From Pseudomonadota bacterium (GTDB lineage: Bacteria > Actinomycetota > Actinomycetes > Actinomycetales > Cellulomonadaceae), in NCBI GenBank assembly GCA_021833345.1, contig JAKBFW010000007.1, positions 1 to 38,734 of the forward strand: a stretch of 38,734 nucleotides of DNA. The letters are read 5' to 3'. A program made the position numbers and the translations under genes. How positions within the stretch are numbered: position 1 is the stretch's first letter; each line of letters opens with the position of its first letter. This document shows, piece after piece, positions 8,338-16,856 of the stretch. The notes below the pieces were generated by a model. It did no database searches. It was given only the letters and a program-made list of their open reading frames with translations, and was not told the origin of the DNA.

Positions 8338-8354
8338 CGCGCCGCCCCGGCGCG
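8338..8354 (+). terminator. Short GC hairpin after the alcohol dehydrogenase
   Basis: CGCGCCG / CGGCGCG stem of 7 bp with a CCC loop, starting 2 nt after the stop codon. No T-tract. Weak support on its own. Confidence 0.35.
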
Positions 8355-8422
8355 CAGGCAGCGCGGAGGCGGGACGGGAGGGTCGAGCGACGGTGCACGA
8401 CCGCGGCCTCGGGTCCGGCCGG

Positions 8423-8428
8423 TAACGT
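8423..8428 (+). promoter_or_regulatory. -10 box of the NIF3-like gene, leaderless arrangement
   Basis: TAACGT followed by seven bases (GCGGTCT) and the GTG at 8436. This favours 8436 over the in-frame GTG at 8427, which would overlap the box. Confidence 0.45.
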
Positions 8429-8435
8429 GCGGTCT

Positions 8436-9644
8436 GTGAACGAGCAGCAGACCGGCGCACCGAGGCTCTCCGACGTCGTCAGGATCCTCGACGCGCTCTA
8501 CCCACCGGGCACCGCCGAGTCCTGGGACGCGGTGGGGACGGCGTGCGGCGACCCGCGCCAGCCGGTGGGGCGGGTCCTGTTCGCTGTCGACCCGACGGCG
8601 GAGGTCGTCGACGAGGCAGTGTCCTGGGGTGCTGATCTTCTGGTCACCCACCACCCGCTGCTTCTCCGGGCCGTGCACTCGGTTGCGGCGACGACCTTCA
8701 AGGGCGAGATCGTGCACCGGCTGATCCGAGCCGGTGTCGCACTGCACGTCGCGCACACGAATGCCGACGCCGCGAGCCGAGGTGTCGCGGACGCCCTGGC
8801 CGCAACGATCGGGCTCGGCGACGTCGGTCCGCTCGTCGCCGCGCCGATCGAGCCGTTGGACCAGCTCGTCGTGTTCGTCCCGGAACCGTCGACGGAGGTG
8901 CTGGTCGACGCCCTCGCCGCAGCAGGTGCCGGAGCGCTCGGCGAGTACCGCAGGTGCGCCTGGACCGTGACCGGTGAGGGGACGTTCACCCCGTCGGACG
9001 CAGCAGAACCCGCGATCGGCTCTCCCGGGCGCCAGGAGCGCGTGCGCGAGGCGCGCGTCGAGATGGTGGCGCCGAGGCGGCGTCGTCGCGAGGTGCTGGC
9101 GGCCCTGCGCGCCGCGCACCCCTACGAGGAGCCCGCGTTCCAGGTCCTCGAGCTCGCCGGGTGGGACGGGGTGACGGGGCTCGGTCGGGTCGGTCGGCTG
9201 CCCGAGCCGGTGACGTTGCGCCAGTTCGCCGAGACCGTGGCGCGCGTGCTGCCGTCGACCGTGCAAGGCGTGCGGGTCGCGGGTGAGCTCGAGGCCGAGG
9301 TGTCGCTCGTCGCGGTGCTCGGAGGGTCCGGCGACTCGCTCTTCGATGCGGTGCGAGCCTCCGGCGCCGACGTGTACCTCACCTCCGACCTGCGCCACCA
9401 CCCGGTCTCCGAGCTGCGCGAGCGCGCCGAGTTCGAAGCGCGTAGCGGTGCGCGTCCACGTGCCACGCCCTATCTGGTCGACGTGCCGCACTTCGCGAGC
9501 GAGTGGCCGTGGCTGGGCGGAGCGGCGCGCGACCTCCGCGCGTCCCTCGCGCTGGTCGGCACTACGGTGGAGACCCGGGTCAGCACGCGCCGCACCGACC
9601 CGTGGACCGCGCGCCTCGCCTCGTCGGAAGGAACCACTCTGTGA
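8436..9644 (+). CDS. NIF3-like dinuclear metal-centre protein
   Basis: 402-aa member of the NIF3/YbgI family, including the PII-like insertion found in Gram-positive members. Molecular role is not settled; a metal-dependent hydrolase or GTP cyclohydrolase I type 2 function has been proposed. Seen: metal ligands LLVTHHPLLL, LHVAHTNADAA, and the C-terminal TSDLRHHPVSE and VDVPHFASEW. The middle region (about residues 130-260) holds the insert with AAHPYEEPAFQVLEL. The TGA overlaps the GTG of the CT398 gene (GTGA), so translation is coupled; the three genes 8436-11535 form one operon. The same NIF3, CT398, RNase H order occurs in mycobacteria. Confidence 0.92.
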   Translation: MNEQQTGAPRLSDVVRILDALYPPGTAESWDAVGTACGDPRQPVGRVLFAVDPTAEVVDEAVSWGADLLVTHHPLLLRAVHSVAATTFKGEIVHRLIRAGVALHVAHTNADAASRGVADALAATIGLGDVGPLVAAPIEPLDQLVVFVPEPSTEVLVDALAAAGAGALGEYRRCAWTVTGEGTFTPSDAAEPAIGSPGRQERVREARVEMVAPRRRRREVLAALRAAHPYEEPAFQVLELAGWDGVTGLGRVGRLPEPVTLRQFAETVARVLPSTVQGVRVAGELEAEVSLVAVLGGSGDSLFDAVRASGADVYLTSDLRHHPVSELRERAEFEARSGARPRATPYLVDVPHFASEWPWLGGAARDLRASLALVGTTVETRVSTRRTDPWTARLASSEGTTL

Positions 9645-10384
9645 CCACCGCCCCCGCTGCCGACCAACGGCGGCTGCTCGACCTCCAGGCGTTGGACACC
9701 CGCCTCGACCAGATCGCGCACCGGAAGAAGACCCACCCGCTGCTGGCCCGGCTGGTCGAGCTCGACAAGCAGGCCGGTGACCTCCACACCGCGCTGGTCA
9801 CCTCGCAGACCGCGCGCGGGGACCTGAGGCGGGAGCTGGCCAAGTCCGAGGGCGACGTCGAGCAGGTCCGCAGCCGTGCCGCCCGCGACCAGGCCCGTCT
9901 CGATTCGGGTACCGGCACGGCGAAGGACCTTCAGGCACTCACGCACGAGCTCGCAGCCCTGGCGAAGCGTCAAGGCGACCTCGAGGAGATCGAGCTCGAG
10001 ATCATGGAGCGCCTGGAGGCGCACGAGGCCGCGGTCGCCGACATCCAGCGCGCCTACGATGCGCAGGACGAGGCCCGGCGCGCCGTGGTCGCCGAGCGTG
10101 ATGCGGCGTTCGCCGAGCTCGACACCGAGGCGACCCGGGTGCGGACCGAGCGTGATCAGATGGCCTCCGAGGTCGAGGCCTCGTTGCTCGCCCTGTACGA
10201 GAAGCTGCGCGCGCGGCTCGGCGGTCTTGCGGTCGCGCCCCTGCGCCATGGGCGGTCCGAGGCGAGCGGACTGATGATCCCGGCGACCGAGCTCGCACGG
10301 ATCAAGGGCCTCCCGCCGGAGGAGATCGTGTACTGCGAGGACAGCGGTCGCATCCTCGTGCGCGCGGAGGACTCCTGGCTGTGA
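9641..10384 (+). CDS. CT398-family coiled-coil protein with degenerate zinc ribbon
   Basis: 247-aa protein. Residues about 20-190 form a long coiled coil (LDTRLDQIAHRKKTHPLLARL through SLLALYEKLRAR); the C-terminal ~50 residues are the zinc-ribbon domain of the CT398 (DUF164) family, ending in GRILVR. The family usually has two CxxC knuckles. Here they read S206-x2-S209 and C232-x2-S235, so three of the four ligands are serine and zinc binding is doubtful. Spacing and flanking residues (IKGLPPEEIVYCEDSGRILVR) are kept. GTG 9641 has GGAAGGA 8 nt upstream and overlaps the NIF3 stop; its own stop overlaps the RNase H start. Function unknown; a chaperone-like or nucleic-acid adaptor role has been suggested for relatives. 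Confidence 0.9.
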   Translation: MTTAPAADQRRLLDLQALDTRLDQIAHRKKTHPLLARLVELDKQAGDLHTALVTSQTARGDLRRELAKSEGDVEQVRSRAARDQARLDSGTGTAKDLQALTHELAALAKRQGDLEEIELEIMERLEAHEAAVADIQRAYDAQDEARRAVVAERDAAFAELDTEATRVRTERDQMASEVEASLLALYEKLRARLGGLAVAPLRHGRSEASGLMIPATELARIKGLPPEEIVYCEDSGRILVRAEDSWL

Positions 10385-11535
10385 CCGGCGGCAGCGGCGG
10401 TCGGCGGTTCGTCGTCGAGGCGGACGGCGGGTCGCGCGGCAACCCGGGTCCTGCGGGGTACGGGGCTCTCGTCCGGGACGCCGCGACCGGGCTGGTGCTC
10501 GCTGAGCGCGCCGATTACCTCGGCGTCACGTCGAACAACGTCGCGGAGTACACCGGCCTGATCGCCGGGTTGACGGCCGCGCGCGAGATCGACCCGACGG
10601 CCGCGCTCGAGGTGCGCATGGACTCGCGCCTCGTGGTCGAGCAGATGACCGGTACCTGGCAGATCAAGCACGCGGACATGCGGCGGCTCGCCCAGCAGGC
10701 GCGCGACGTGGTCGGCGATGCTCGCGTCACCTACGTGTGGGTGCCTCGGGCGGAGAACTCCGCCGCGGACGCCCTCGCGAACGCGGCGATGGATCGCCGC
10801 GGTGCGGTGCGGCGGGACGCGACGCCGGCGGAGACCCGCGGTGTGCGCCCGCTCGAGCACCGGCCCTCCGGCACGCCGATCCGTTTCGACGCCGACGAGC
10901 CCGTCACGGTCGTCCTGGTGCGGCACGGGCAGACCCCGCTCACGGTGTCGAAGGCCTACTCGGGCTCGTCGGAGCCCGGGCCGTCGCTCACGGACCTCGG
11001 TCGAGCCCAGGCGGGGCGGGCCGCCGAGCTCGTCCACCGCGTCGGTCGCGACCTGTGGGGCGACGTGCCGTACCCGTCCCAGCTGATCGCCTCGCCCATG
11101 GTCCGGACCCAGGAGACCGCGCACGCGATCGGCTCCCGGCTCGGCCTGGAGGTGACGACAGAGCCGCTCGTCGCCGAGTGCGACTTCGGTGCGTGGCAGG
11201 GACTCACCGCGGCCGAGATCGAGGCCCGGTGGCCCGGGGAGCTGCGCCGTTGGCACGAGGACGCATCGGTGCGCGCGCCCGGGGGGGAGTCGATCGAGGA
11301 CGTCGGGAACCGCATGCGTGCCGGTCTCGCGGCGATCCGCGACGCGGGTGTCGACCGGACCGTCGTCGTCGTGAGCCACTCGGTGTCGGTCCGTGCGGCG
11401 GTCGGGGTCGCGATCGGCGCCCAGTCGTCCGCGTGGGCGCGGATCCGGGTCGCGCCGGCCTCGGTCAGCATCGTGCGGCTCTTCCGCGACGGCACGAGCG
11501 AGGTCTCCGTGGTGGGCTGCCCGAGCGAGACGTAG
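10381..11535 (+). CDS. rnhC: Bifunctional RNase HI / acid phosphatase
   Basis: 384-aa two-domain enzyme, like M. tuberculosis Rv2228c. The N-terminal domain (about 8-140) is RNase HI, which cuts the RNA strand of RNA-DNA hybrids: acidic residues Asp15 (EADGGSRGNPG), Glu56 (AEYTGL), Asp81 (RMDSRLV) and an Asp near 130 (SAADALAN). The C-terminal domain (about 175-384) is a histidine phosphatase: VRHGQT (Arg181-His182-Gly183), a second Arg, ECDFGAWQG with the catalytic acid, and VVSHSVS near 332. Relatives act on alpha-ribazole phosphate or other phosphomonoesters; the substrate here is unknown. Last gene of the NIF3 operon, 4-nt overlap with CT398, and only 5 bp from convergent yaaA. Confidence 0.95.
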   Translation: MTGGSGGRRFVVEADGGSRGNPGPAGYGALVRDAATGLVLAERADYLGVTSNNVAEYTGLIAGLTAAREIDPTAALEVRMDSRLVVEQMTGTWQIKHADMRRLAQQARDVVGDARVTYVWVPRAENSAADALANAAMDRRGAVRRDATPAETRGVRPLEHRPSGTPIRFDADEPVTVVLVRHGQTPLTVSKAYSGSSEPGPSLTDLGRAQAGRAAELVHRVGRDLWGDVPYPSQLIASPMVRTQETAHAIGSRLGLEVTTEPLVAECDFGAWQGLTAAEIEARWPGELRRWHEDASVRAPGGESIEDVGNRMRAGLAAIRDAGVDRTVVVVSHSVSVRAAVGVAIGAQSSAWARIRVAPASVSIVRLFRDGTSEVSVVGCPSET

Positions 11536-11540
11536 CGCTC

Positions 11541-12326
11541 TCAGCCTCGCACGACGAGGGTCAGGGTGCGTGGCCCGCCGCGCGCCGCCACCGGCCCGAG
11601 CTCGACACCGAGCAGCGGGCCGCCGGTGAGCTCCTGCGACGCGACGAGCAGCTCGTCGGCGTCGGTGGGGACGGGTGCGTCGCGGGTCAGGAGGTGGCGG
11701 GTCAGCACCCCGCGCGCGTGCTTCGCGTGGTGCGAGACGACGGTGCGCGCGCCGTCGAGCTCACGGAGCACCCGGACGGCAACCCAGTCGGCGCCGCGCG
11801 ATGGACGCCATGCGGCGACGTACCCCGCGGAACGGCAGTCGACGACGACGCCCCCGTCCGCTGCGGCCTCGAGCACAGGGGTGAGCGGGGCTCGCCACGC
11901 GCGGGCGAGCGGACCCAGGCCCGGGAGGTCGACACCCATCGACAGGCGGTACGCGGGGATCGCGTCCTCGGGTCCGACGATCCCCCAGAGCGCGGACACG
12001 ATCCGCACGTGCCGGGCAGCCCGTGCGCGCGCGGCGCCGGGGAGGTCGGCTAGGCCTGCCGCGCCGTACAGCACCCCGGAGTAGACCGCAGCGGCGCGAC
12101 CCGCTGCGACGTCACGCAGGTGCACGTTGCGCTCGACGTCGCGCGCGGCACCGGGTCCCACCCCGAGGACGGACGGGCCGTCGGGCTGGCCGCTGACGGC
12201 CGTCAACGCATCGAGCACACGTCCGCGCATCCCGGAGAGCTCGGGTGCGGTGAGGGTGCTCAGGTCGACGGGTCGCCCGGACGCAGGTGGCGTCTTGCCC
12301 TCGGACGGCGGGAGCAGGAGCAGCAC
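11541..12326 (-). CDS. yaaA: YaaA-family peroxide stress protein (DUF328)
   Basis: 261-aa protein of the YaaA/UPF0246 family. In E. coli YaaA limits free iron during peroxide stress and has a DNA-binding helix-hairpin-helix feature. Seen: the family start LLLLPPSEGKT, RAAAVYSGVLYGAAGL, RIVSALWGIVGPEDAIPAYRLSM, DCRSAGYVAAW and SHHAKHARGVLTRHLL. GTG 12326 is used; TAGAGT lies 6 nt upstream and no Shine-Dalgarno is visible. It is convergent with rnhC and divergent from rnpB. A link to the peroxide theme of ahpE is possible but unproven. Confidence 0.9.
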   Translation of the reverse strand: MLLLLPPSEGKTPPASGRPVDLSTLTAPELSGMRGRVLDALTAVSGQPDGPSVLGVGPGAARDVERNVHLRDVAAGRAAAVYSGVLYGAAGLADLPGAARARAARHVRIVSALWGIVGPEDAIPAYRLSMGVDLPGLGPLARAWRAPLTPVLEAAADGGVVVDCRSAGYVAAWRPSRGADWVAVRVLRELDGARTVVSHHAKHARGVLTRHLLTRDAPVPTDADELLVASQELTGGPLLGVELGPVAARGGPRTLTLVVRG

Positions 12327-12332
12327 GGAAGA

Positions 12333-12338
12333 ACTCTA
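12333..12338 (-). promoter_or_regulatory. -10 box of yaaA, leaderless arrangement
   Basis: Minus strand TAGAGT, six bases (TCTTCC), then GTG 12326. Transcription is predicted to begin at the start codon. Confidence 0.5.
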
Positions 12339-12392
12339 GGCGGTCCGCGCGGTCGGCCCGGGGACCTGTGCTCCGCGTGGAGGTCGAGCCGG

Positions 12393-12398
12393 TAGGCT
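12393..12398 (+). promoter_or_regulatory. -10 box of rnpB
   Basis: TAGGCT ending 7 nt before the proposed 5' end of RNase P RNA, which fits a primary transcript that needs no 5' processing. The -35 is not convincing. Confidence 0.5.
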
Positions 12399-12405
12399 GA
12401 GTGCG

Positions 12406-12794
12406 CGGATGAGCTGGCCGGGCGACCGCGTGGGGCTCTCGAGCTCACCGAGGAACGTCCGGGCTCCGTAGGGCAAGGTGGTGGGTAACACCCACCCGGG
12501 GTGACCCGCGGGACAGTGCCACAGAGAACAGACCGCCTCGATCGACCTTCGGGACGGACGGGGTAAGGGTGAAACGGTGGTGTAAGAGACCACCAGCGCA
12601 CCGGGTGACCGGCGCGGCTAGGCAAACCCCACCTGGAGCAAGGTCAGACAGGGAGCGTTCGAGGGCGGCCCGCCCGAGCTCCCGGGTAGACCGCTGGAGG
12701 CGTGCGGCAACGTACGTCGTAGATGGATGGTCGCCACCTGCGCGGGGGTGACCGCGCGCAGGGACAGAACCCGGCGTACAGGCCAGCTCATCCG
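12406..12794 (+). ncRNA. rnpB: RNase P RNA, bacterial class A
   Basis: Catalytic RNA that removes 5' leaders from tRNA precursors. P1 is formed by CGGATGAGCTGGCC (12406-12419) and GGCCAGCTCATCCG (12781-12794), an exact 14-bp pair. Conserved core pieces are present: GAGGAACGTCCGGGCTCC near the 5' end, ACAGTGCCACAGAGAACAGAC, GGTAAGGGTGAAACGG, GGCTAGGCAAACCCC, and AGATGGATGGTCGCC with ACAGAACCCGGCGTACAGG near the 3' end. Length about 389 nt, normal for high-GC actinobacteria. It lies between divergent yaaA and the convergent small gene at 12840. Confidence 0.97.
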
Positions 12795-12799
12795 CACCC

Positions 12800-12840
12800 G
12801 CCGGGCAGAGGGATCGCGCCCGGCAGGGGGCCGGTGCCCC
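12800..12840. terminator. Hairpins downstream of rnpB
   Basis: A 7-bp stem GCCGGGC / GCCCGGC (12800-12806, 12818-12824) with an 11-nt loop, followed by GGGGC / GCCCC (12827-12831, 12836-12840) with a CGGT loop. The second touches the stop codon of the convergent gene, so it may serve both directions. No T-tract. Confidence 0.5.
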
Positions 12841-13154
12841 TAAGCCGCAGGACGTCGCGGCAGCGGCTTGTCGACCACGGCAACACCTGCGTCGAGGTCG
12901 ATCGTGAACGGCGGGGCCTCGCCTGGTGTCTGGTGGATGTCGAGCCGTTGGCGCTCCTGCTCGGCGACGAGCGTGCGGTGGCCCGGCTGGAAGACGTCGA
13001 TCAGCTCTCCGAGAGCTCCCGATCCCGCGGAACCGAGCGGTCGTGTGCGGCGCGATCTGTCCGGCAGGTGCCCACGCGCACCGAGTGCCGCCACCGCGCG
13101 GTCGATCACGACCAGGAGCGCGGCGACCCCGCAGACGAGCAGCAGCCATCCCAT
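12840..13154 (-). CDS. Small membrane-anchored protein, DUF6191-like
   Basis: 104-aa protein. An N-terminal membrane helix (GWLLLVCGVAALLVVIDRAVAAL, about residues 2-24) is followed by a basic linker (PDRSRRTRP) and a conserved tail: ALGELIDVFQPGHRTLVAEQ, ERQRLDIHQTPGEAPPF and DLDAGVAVV. I recognise this tail from small actinobacterial proteins annotated DUF6191; no function is known. ATG 13154 is preferred over the in-frame 13247 because it starts at the membrane helix and CATACT ends 6 nt before it. It follows the MBL hydrolase gene by 4 bp but probably has its own promoter inside that gene's 3' end. Confidence 0.8.
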   Translation of the reverse strand: MGWLLLVCGVAALLVVIDRAVAALGARGHLPDRSRRTRPLGSAGSGALGELIDVFQPGHRTLVAEQERQRLDIHQTPGEAPPFTIDLDAGVAVVDKPLPRRPAA

Positions 13155-13158
13155 CTGT

Positions 13159-13947
13159 TCAGTATGGCGCGAGAACCGCCGGGGGCCCCGGCACCAGGGT
13201 GAGGCGCGGATCGGTCGATCGCGGCCGTCCGGCGGTGCCGGCAACACCCTCGAGGTCGTCGAGGTAGGCGCGATCGGCGACGAACCGACGGGTGAGCTCG
13301 CCGGTGTCGCCGACGTGGCCGTGCCCGGGGACGACGACGCGGACGTCGTACGTGCGGACGGCTTCCTCGAGCCGGTCCAGGCCCGTGCGATAGTCCCCGA
13401 GAGGGTCCGCGGCGTCGACGTCGAGCAGCGGGATCTCGAGGTCTGAGAGCATGTCGCCCGCGAGCAGCACGCGGGTGTCCGGCAGCACGAGCGCCGCGTG
13501 ACCGCGGGAGTGCCCGTCGTGGTCGACGACCAGCGTGCGAGGACCAGCCCAGGGAACCTCGGCCGCTCCGTCGGGGAGTGCCGTGAGTCGGCCCAGGAGC
13601 TCGAGCTCGTGACCAGGGGCGACGTTCACCGCGTCGACCCGTGCGTCACGACGGATCCGCACGGCATGCGCGACGGCCCGAGCAGTCGCCCACCTCGGCA
13701 CGTCCCCGAGGGCCGAGCTCCACAGCAGGTGGTCCCAGTGCGCGTGCGTGCTGAACCCGGCGACCACGCGCCACCCGCGCTCGTGCACGGAGACGGCGAG
13801 CGACTCGACCTCCGCGACCGAGATCCCCGGGTCGACGACCAGGCAGCTGCCGCCCGGGGCGACCACGATGGTCGTCAGGCTGGTCCAGGTCTGCGCGACC
13901 GCCGTCCAGACGCCCGGGGCGATCTCGGTCAGCGGGCGCGCGCGCAC
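13159..13947 (-). CDS. MBL-fold metallo-hydrolase
   Basis: 262-aa metallo-beta-lactamase-fold hydrolase, cytoplasmic. Metal ligands seen: the THAHWDH motif (His68, His70, Asp72, His73), GHSRGH (about 145-150), AGD (Asp165) and PGHGH (about 208-211). No signal peptide, so not a secreted beta-lactamase. The family includes glyoxalase II-like, quorum-lactonase-like and other hydrolases; the substrate cannot be assigned. GTG 13947 has no clear ribosome binding site and lies 12 bp after the ppgK stop, so it is likely translated from the map-ppgK transcript. Confidence 0.88.
   Translation of the reverse strand: MRARPLTEIAPGVWTAVAQTWTSLTTIVVAPGGSCLVVDPGISVAEVESLAVSVHERGWRVVAGFSTHAHWDHLLWSSALGDVPRWATARAVAHAVRIRRDARVDAVNVAPGHELELLGRLTALPDGAAEVPWAGPRTLVVDHDGHSRGHAALVLPDTRVLLAGDMLSDLEIPLLDVDAADPLGDYRTGLDRLEEAVRTYDVRVVVPGHGHVGDTGELTRRFVADRAYLDDLEGVAGTAGRPRSTDPRLTLVPGPPAVLAPY
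13161..13166 (-). promoter_or_regulatory. -10 box of the DUF6191-like gene, leaderless arrangement
   Basis: Minus strand CATACT, six bases (GAACAG), then ATG 13154. The box lies inside the last codons of the MBL hydrolase gene. Confidence 0.4.
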
Positions 13948-13959
13948 CGGCGCGGACCG

Positions 13960-14763
13960 TCAGGCCGAGGTGCGGGGATCGGCCGGCACCGGGCCGGAGG
14001 CCGCACCTTGCGCGGCGAGCGCTGCCGCACCCACGATTCCGGCCGCGTTCCGGAGCTGGGCCGGAACGATCGGCGCCCGCAGGTGAAGGAGCGGGAGGAA
14101 CTTCTCGTAGTTCTTGCTCACGCCACCACCGACGACGATGAGGTCCGGCCACAGCAGGTCCTCGAGGACCCCGTAGTAGCGCTGGAGTCGCTCCGCCCAC
14201 TGCTCCCAGCTGAGGTTCTCCCGGTCGCGCACGGCGTCGGACGCGCGTGTCTCGGCGTCGTAGCCGTCGATCGTGAGGTGCCCGAGCTCGAAGTTCGGGA
14301 CGAGCACGCCCGCGACGATGAGCGCGGTTCCGATGCCGGTGCCGAGGGTCGTCATCAGCGTGACGCCGCGGCTCCCGCGCGCCGCCCCGTAGAGCACCTC
14401 GCCGTACCCGGCCGCGTCGGCGTCGTTGACCGCGACGACCGGATGCCCGAGGGCCTCGCTCAGGAGCAGCTCGATGTTGGTGCCGATCCAGGAGACGTCG
14501 ACGTTCGCCGCGCTGCGAGCGACGCCGTGCTGCACCACCGCCGGGAAGGTCACGCCGACCGGCGTGTCGGCCGGGAGATCGAACGAGCCGACGACCTGCG
14601 CCACGGTCCGGGCGACGGCCGCCGGCGTCGAGGGCTGCGGCGTCGGGATCCGTACCCGGTCCGCTGCGAACGCCCCGGTCGTCAGGTCGACGGGCGCGCC
14701 CTTGATGCCGCTCCCACCGATGTCGATCCCGAGCGCGATCGATGTCTTGTCGTGGCCGCTCAT
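13960..14763 (-). CDS. ppgK: Polyphosphate glucokinase
   Basis: 267-aa ROK-family kinase that phosphorylates glucose to glucose 6-phosphate using inorganic polyphosphate or ATP. M. tuberculosis PPGK is 265 aa. Seen: phosphate-1 motif [16 protein letters not shown] (about residues 11-26), the sugar-binding [11 protein letters not shown], phosphate-2 [22 protein letters not shown], and adenosine-type [15 protein letters not shown] near the C-terminus. The ATG at 14763 overlaps the map stop (ATGA), so translation is coupled; this excludes the longer in-frame start at 14868. Polyphosphate-dependent glucose phosphorylation is typical of actinobacteria. Confidence 0.95.
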   Translation of the reverse strand: MSGHDKTSIALGIDIGGSGIKGAPVDLTTGAFAADRVRIPTPQPSTPAAVARTVAQVVGSFDLPADTPVGVTFPAVVQHGVARSAANVDVSWIGTNIELLLSEALGHPVVAVNDADAAGYGEVLYGAARGSRGVTLMTTLGTGIGTALIVAGVLVPNFELGHLTIDGYDAETRASDAVRDRENLSWEQWAERLQRYYGVLEDLLWPDLIVVGGGVSKNYEKFLPLLHLRAPIVPAQLRNAAGIVGAAALAAQGAASGPVPADPRTSA

Positions 14764-15632
14764 GGCAGGGTCAGGATCTCCGCTCCGGTGTCGGTGACGA
14801 GCAGGGTGTGCTCGAACTGCGCGCTGCGGCGACCGTCCGCGGTCAGCACGGTCCAGTCGTCGTCCCACATCACCCAGTCCGGGGTGCCGAGGTTGAGCAT
14901 CGGCTCGATGGTGAACACCATGCCGGGCTCGATGACGGTGTCGTGCTCGGGTGCGGCGTCGTAGTGCGGGATCACGAGACCGGTGTGGAACGCCTCACCG
15001 ACACCGTGGCCGGTGTAGTCGCGCACGACGCCGTAGCCGAACCGCTGGGCGTACTTCTCGATCACCCGGCCGATCACGTTGATCTGGCGGCCCGGGACCA
15101 CCGCCTTGATGGCCCGCGCGAGCGACTCGCGGGTCCGCTCGATGAGCAGCGCCGACTCCTCGTCGATCTCGCCGACCGCGAAGGTCGCGTTCGTGTCGCC
15201 GTGGACCCCGCCGATGTAGGCGGTGACGTCGATGTTCACGATGTCGCCGTCGAGCAGGACGGTCGAGTCGGGAATCCCGTGGCAGATGACCTCGTTGACC
15301 GAGGTGCACAGCGACTTCGGGAAGCCGCGATAGCCGAGGGTCGAGGGATACGCGCCGTGGTCGACCATGAACTCGTGCCCGATCCGGTCGAGCTCGTCCG
15401 TCGTCACGCCGGGCACGACGTGCCTGCCGACCTCGTCCCGCGCCTGCGCGGCGATCGACGAGGCGAGCCGGATCCGCTCGACGGTCTCGGGCGCCGGCGC
15501 GTTGCTCCCGGTGAACGGCGCGGGTCCGGAGCGACCGACGTACTCCGGACGCGGGATCGACGCGGGGACGCCCCGCCGCGGGCTGACGACGCCAGGGACG
15601 AGTCCGGGACGCGGCGCGTGTGTGGTCGGCAT
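14760..15632 (-). CDS. map: Methionine aminopeptidase, type I
   Basis: 290-aa enzyme that removes the initiator methionine from nascent proteins. Seen: [10 protein letters not shown] with the conserved His, metal ligands in [20 protein letters not shown] (two Asp), [11 protein letters not shown] (His), FTIEPML (Glu) and FEHTLLV (Glu). A proline-rich N-terminal extension of about 45 residues ([20 protein letters not shown]) matches the longer MetAP-1c form of mycobacteria (MapB, 285 aa), not the short E. coli type. ATG 15632 is preceded by TACACT at 7 nt, with no Shine-Dalgarno. First gene of the map-ppgK-MBL transcript. Confidence 0.95.
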   Translation of the reverse strand: MPTTHAPRPGLVPGVVSPRRGVPASIPRPEYVGRSGPAPFTGSNAPAPETVERIRLASSIAAQARDEVGRHVVPGVTTDELDRIGHEFMVDHGAYPSTLGYRGFPKSLCTSVNEVICHGIPDSTVLLDGDIVNIDVTAYIGGVHGDTNATFAVGEIDEESALLIERTRESLARAIKAVVPGRQINVIGRVIEKYAQRFGYGVVRDYTGHGVGEAFHTGLVIPHYDAAPEHDTVIEPGMVFTIEPMLNLGTPDWVMWDDDWTVLTADGRRSAQFEHTLLVTDTGAEILTLP

Positions 15633-15639
15633 AGGTGGC

Positions 15640-15645
15640 AGTGTA
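15640..15645 (-). promoter_or_regulatory. -10 box of map, leaderless arrangement
   Basis: Minus strand TACACT, seven bases (GCCACCT), then ATG 15632. Confidence 0.5.
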
Positions 15646-15764
15646 CGGACCGTCGGGCTGAGACTGGCGGGAGGCCGGCACGACGACGCAGCCATGCGGC
15701 GACCGGATGGCAGGTCGGCGGCTGCGTCGCGCGTCGGTCGACCGCAGGAGACATGGGAGGGATC

Positions 15765-15959
15765 GTGACCGAGAGGCACGGAACGGGCGAGGAACCCGCG
15801 TTCTACTACGACGTGAGCACGGGAGAGGTCCACGAGGGCAAGACGATCGGCTGGGAGAACCGGATGGGGCCGTACCCGACACGTGACGCGGCGGCCCACG
15901 CCCTCGAGCTCGCACGGGCCCGCACCCGCGCGTGGGACAAGGAGGACGCGGCCGACTGA
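15765..15959 (+). CDS. Small SPOR-domain-like protein
   Basis: 64-aa acidic protein: [20 protein letters not shown], then [20 protein letters not shown] and a C-terminal [10 protein letters not shown]. The GPY-TRDAA-AL pattern is the end of a SPOR-like fold, and short actinobacterial proteins of this shape are annotated as SPOR domain-containing, but there is no membrane anchor. Function unknown. GTG 15765 has GGGAGG with 4-nt spacing; an ATG at 15753 is in frame with CAGGAG only 2 nt away, so four extra residues are possible. Convergent with panB (13-bp gap) and divergent from map. Confidence 0.8.
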   Translation: MTERHGTGEEPAFYYDVSTGEVHEGKTIGWENRMGPYPTRDAAAHALELARARTRAWDKEDAAD

Positions 15960-15972
15960 TCGGACGGGCGCG

Positions 15973-16803
15973 TCACTCGAGGAACGAGTGGCCCGCGTCC
16001 GGGAACGTCCCGGCACGGACGTCGTCCGCATAGGCGCGTGCGGCGTCACCGAGCGCGGCGCCGATCTGTGCGTACTGCTTCGCGAACTTCGGCGACCAGG
16101 ACCCCATGCCCGCCATGTCGAGCCACACGAGCACCTGACCGTCGCAGTGCGGGCCGGCGCCGATGCCGATCGTGGGGATCTGCAGGATCTCGGTGACCCG
16201 TTCGGCAAGAGGTGCCGGCACCATCTCGAGGACGACGGCGATCGCACCTGCCTCCTGCAGCGCCAACGCGTCCTCGCACAGCTTCTCGGCTGCCGTGTCA
16301 CCACGACCCTGCACGCGCTTTCCGCCCAGAATGTTCTCGGACTGCGGGGTGAAACCCAGGTGACCGACCACGGGGATCCCGGCGTCGGTGAGCGCACGCA
16401 CCTGGGGGGCGATCCGCACCCCGCCCTCGAGCTTGACCGCGTGCGCCCCGGCCTCCTTGAGCATCCGGACGCCGGTGGCGAGAGCCTGCGCCGCCGAGGC
16501 CTCGTACGACCCGAACGGGAAGTCGGCCACGACCATCGCCCGGTGCGCGGACCGGGCCACCGCGCGGACCGCGGGGATCAGCTCGTCGACCGTCACCGGG
16601 ATCGTCGTCTCATGGCCCAGCATCGTGTTGCCGATCGAGTCCCCGATCAGCAGCATGTCGATCCCTGCCTCGTCGAAGATCCGGGCGGTCGGCGCGTCGT
16701 ACGCCGTGAGCATCGTCAGCTTCTCGCCACGCGCCTTGGCCGCGCGCAGGTGCGGCACCCGGACCCGGGTCACGGGGCGTGGTGCCGGTGCGGTGTCGCT
16801 CAT
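15973..16803 (-). CDS. panB: 3-methyl-2-oxobutanoate hydroxymethyltransferase
   Basis: 276-aa ketopantoate hydroxymethyltransferase, the first committed step of pantothenate and CoA synthesis, using 5,10-methylene-tetrahydrofolate. Seen: [20 protein letters not shown], magnesium ligands Asp55 (LLIGDSIGN) and Asp94 ([11 protein letters not shown]), [16 protein letters not shown] and the catalytic Glu193 in AVVLEMVPA. Length is typical. ATG 16803 has AGGAA just upstream. It lies 53 bp after nadE on the same strand, so a nadE-panB transcript is likely; both serve cofactor synthesis. Confidence 0.96.
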   Translation of the reverse strand: MSDTAPAPRPVTRVRVPHLRAAKARGEKLTMLTAYDAPTARIFDEAGIDMLLIGDSIGNTMLGHETTIPVTVDELIPAVRAVARSAHRAMVVADFPFGSYEASAAQALATGVRMLKEAGAHAVKLEGGVRIAPQVRALTDAGIPVVGHLGFTPQSENILGGKRVQGRGDTAAEKLCEDALALQEAGAIAVVLEMVPAPLAERVTEILQIPTIGIGAGPHCDGQVLVWLDMAGMGSWSPKFAKQYAQIGAALGDAARAYADDVRAGTFPDAGHSFLE

Positions 16804-16856
16804 CGTTCCTGCTCTCTCTCGTGCCGACCGGGTCCCTGCTGGTTCGTGCTGGTCCG

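Noticed and set aside
12445-13149. 234-aa minus-strand frame over rnpB
   Set aside because: It is read through the structured RNase P RNA and the 12840 gene in another frame.
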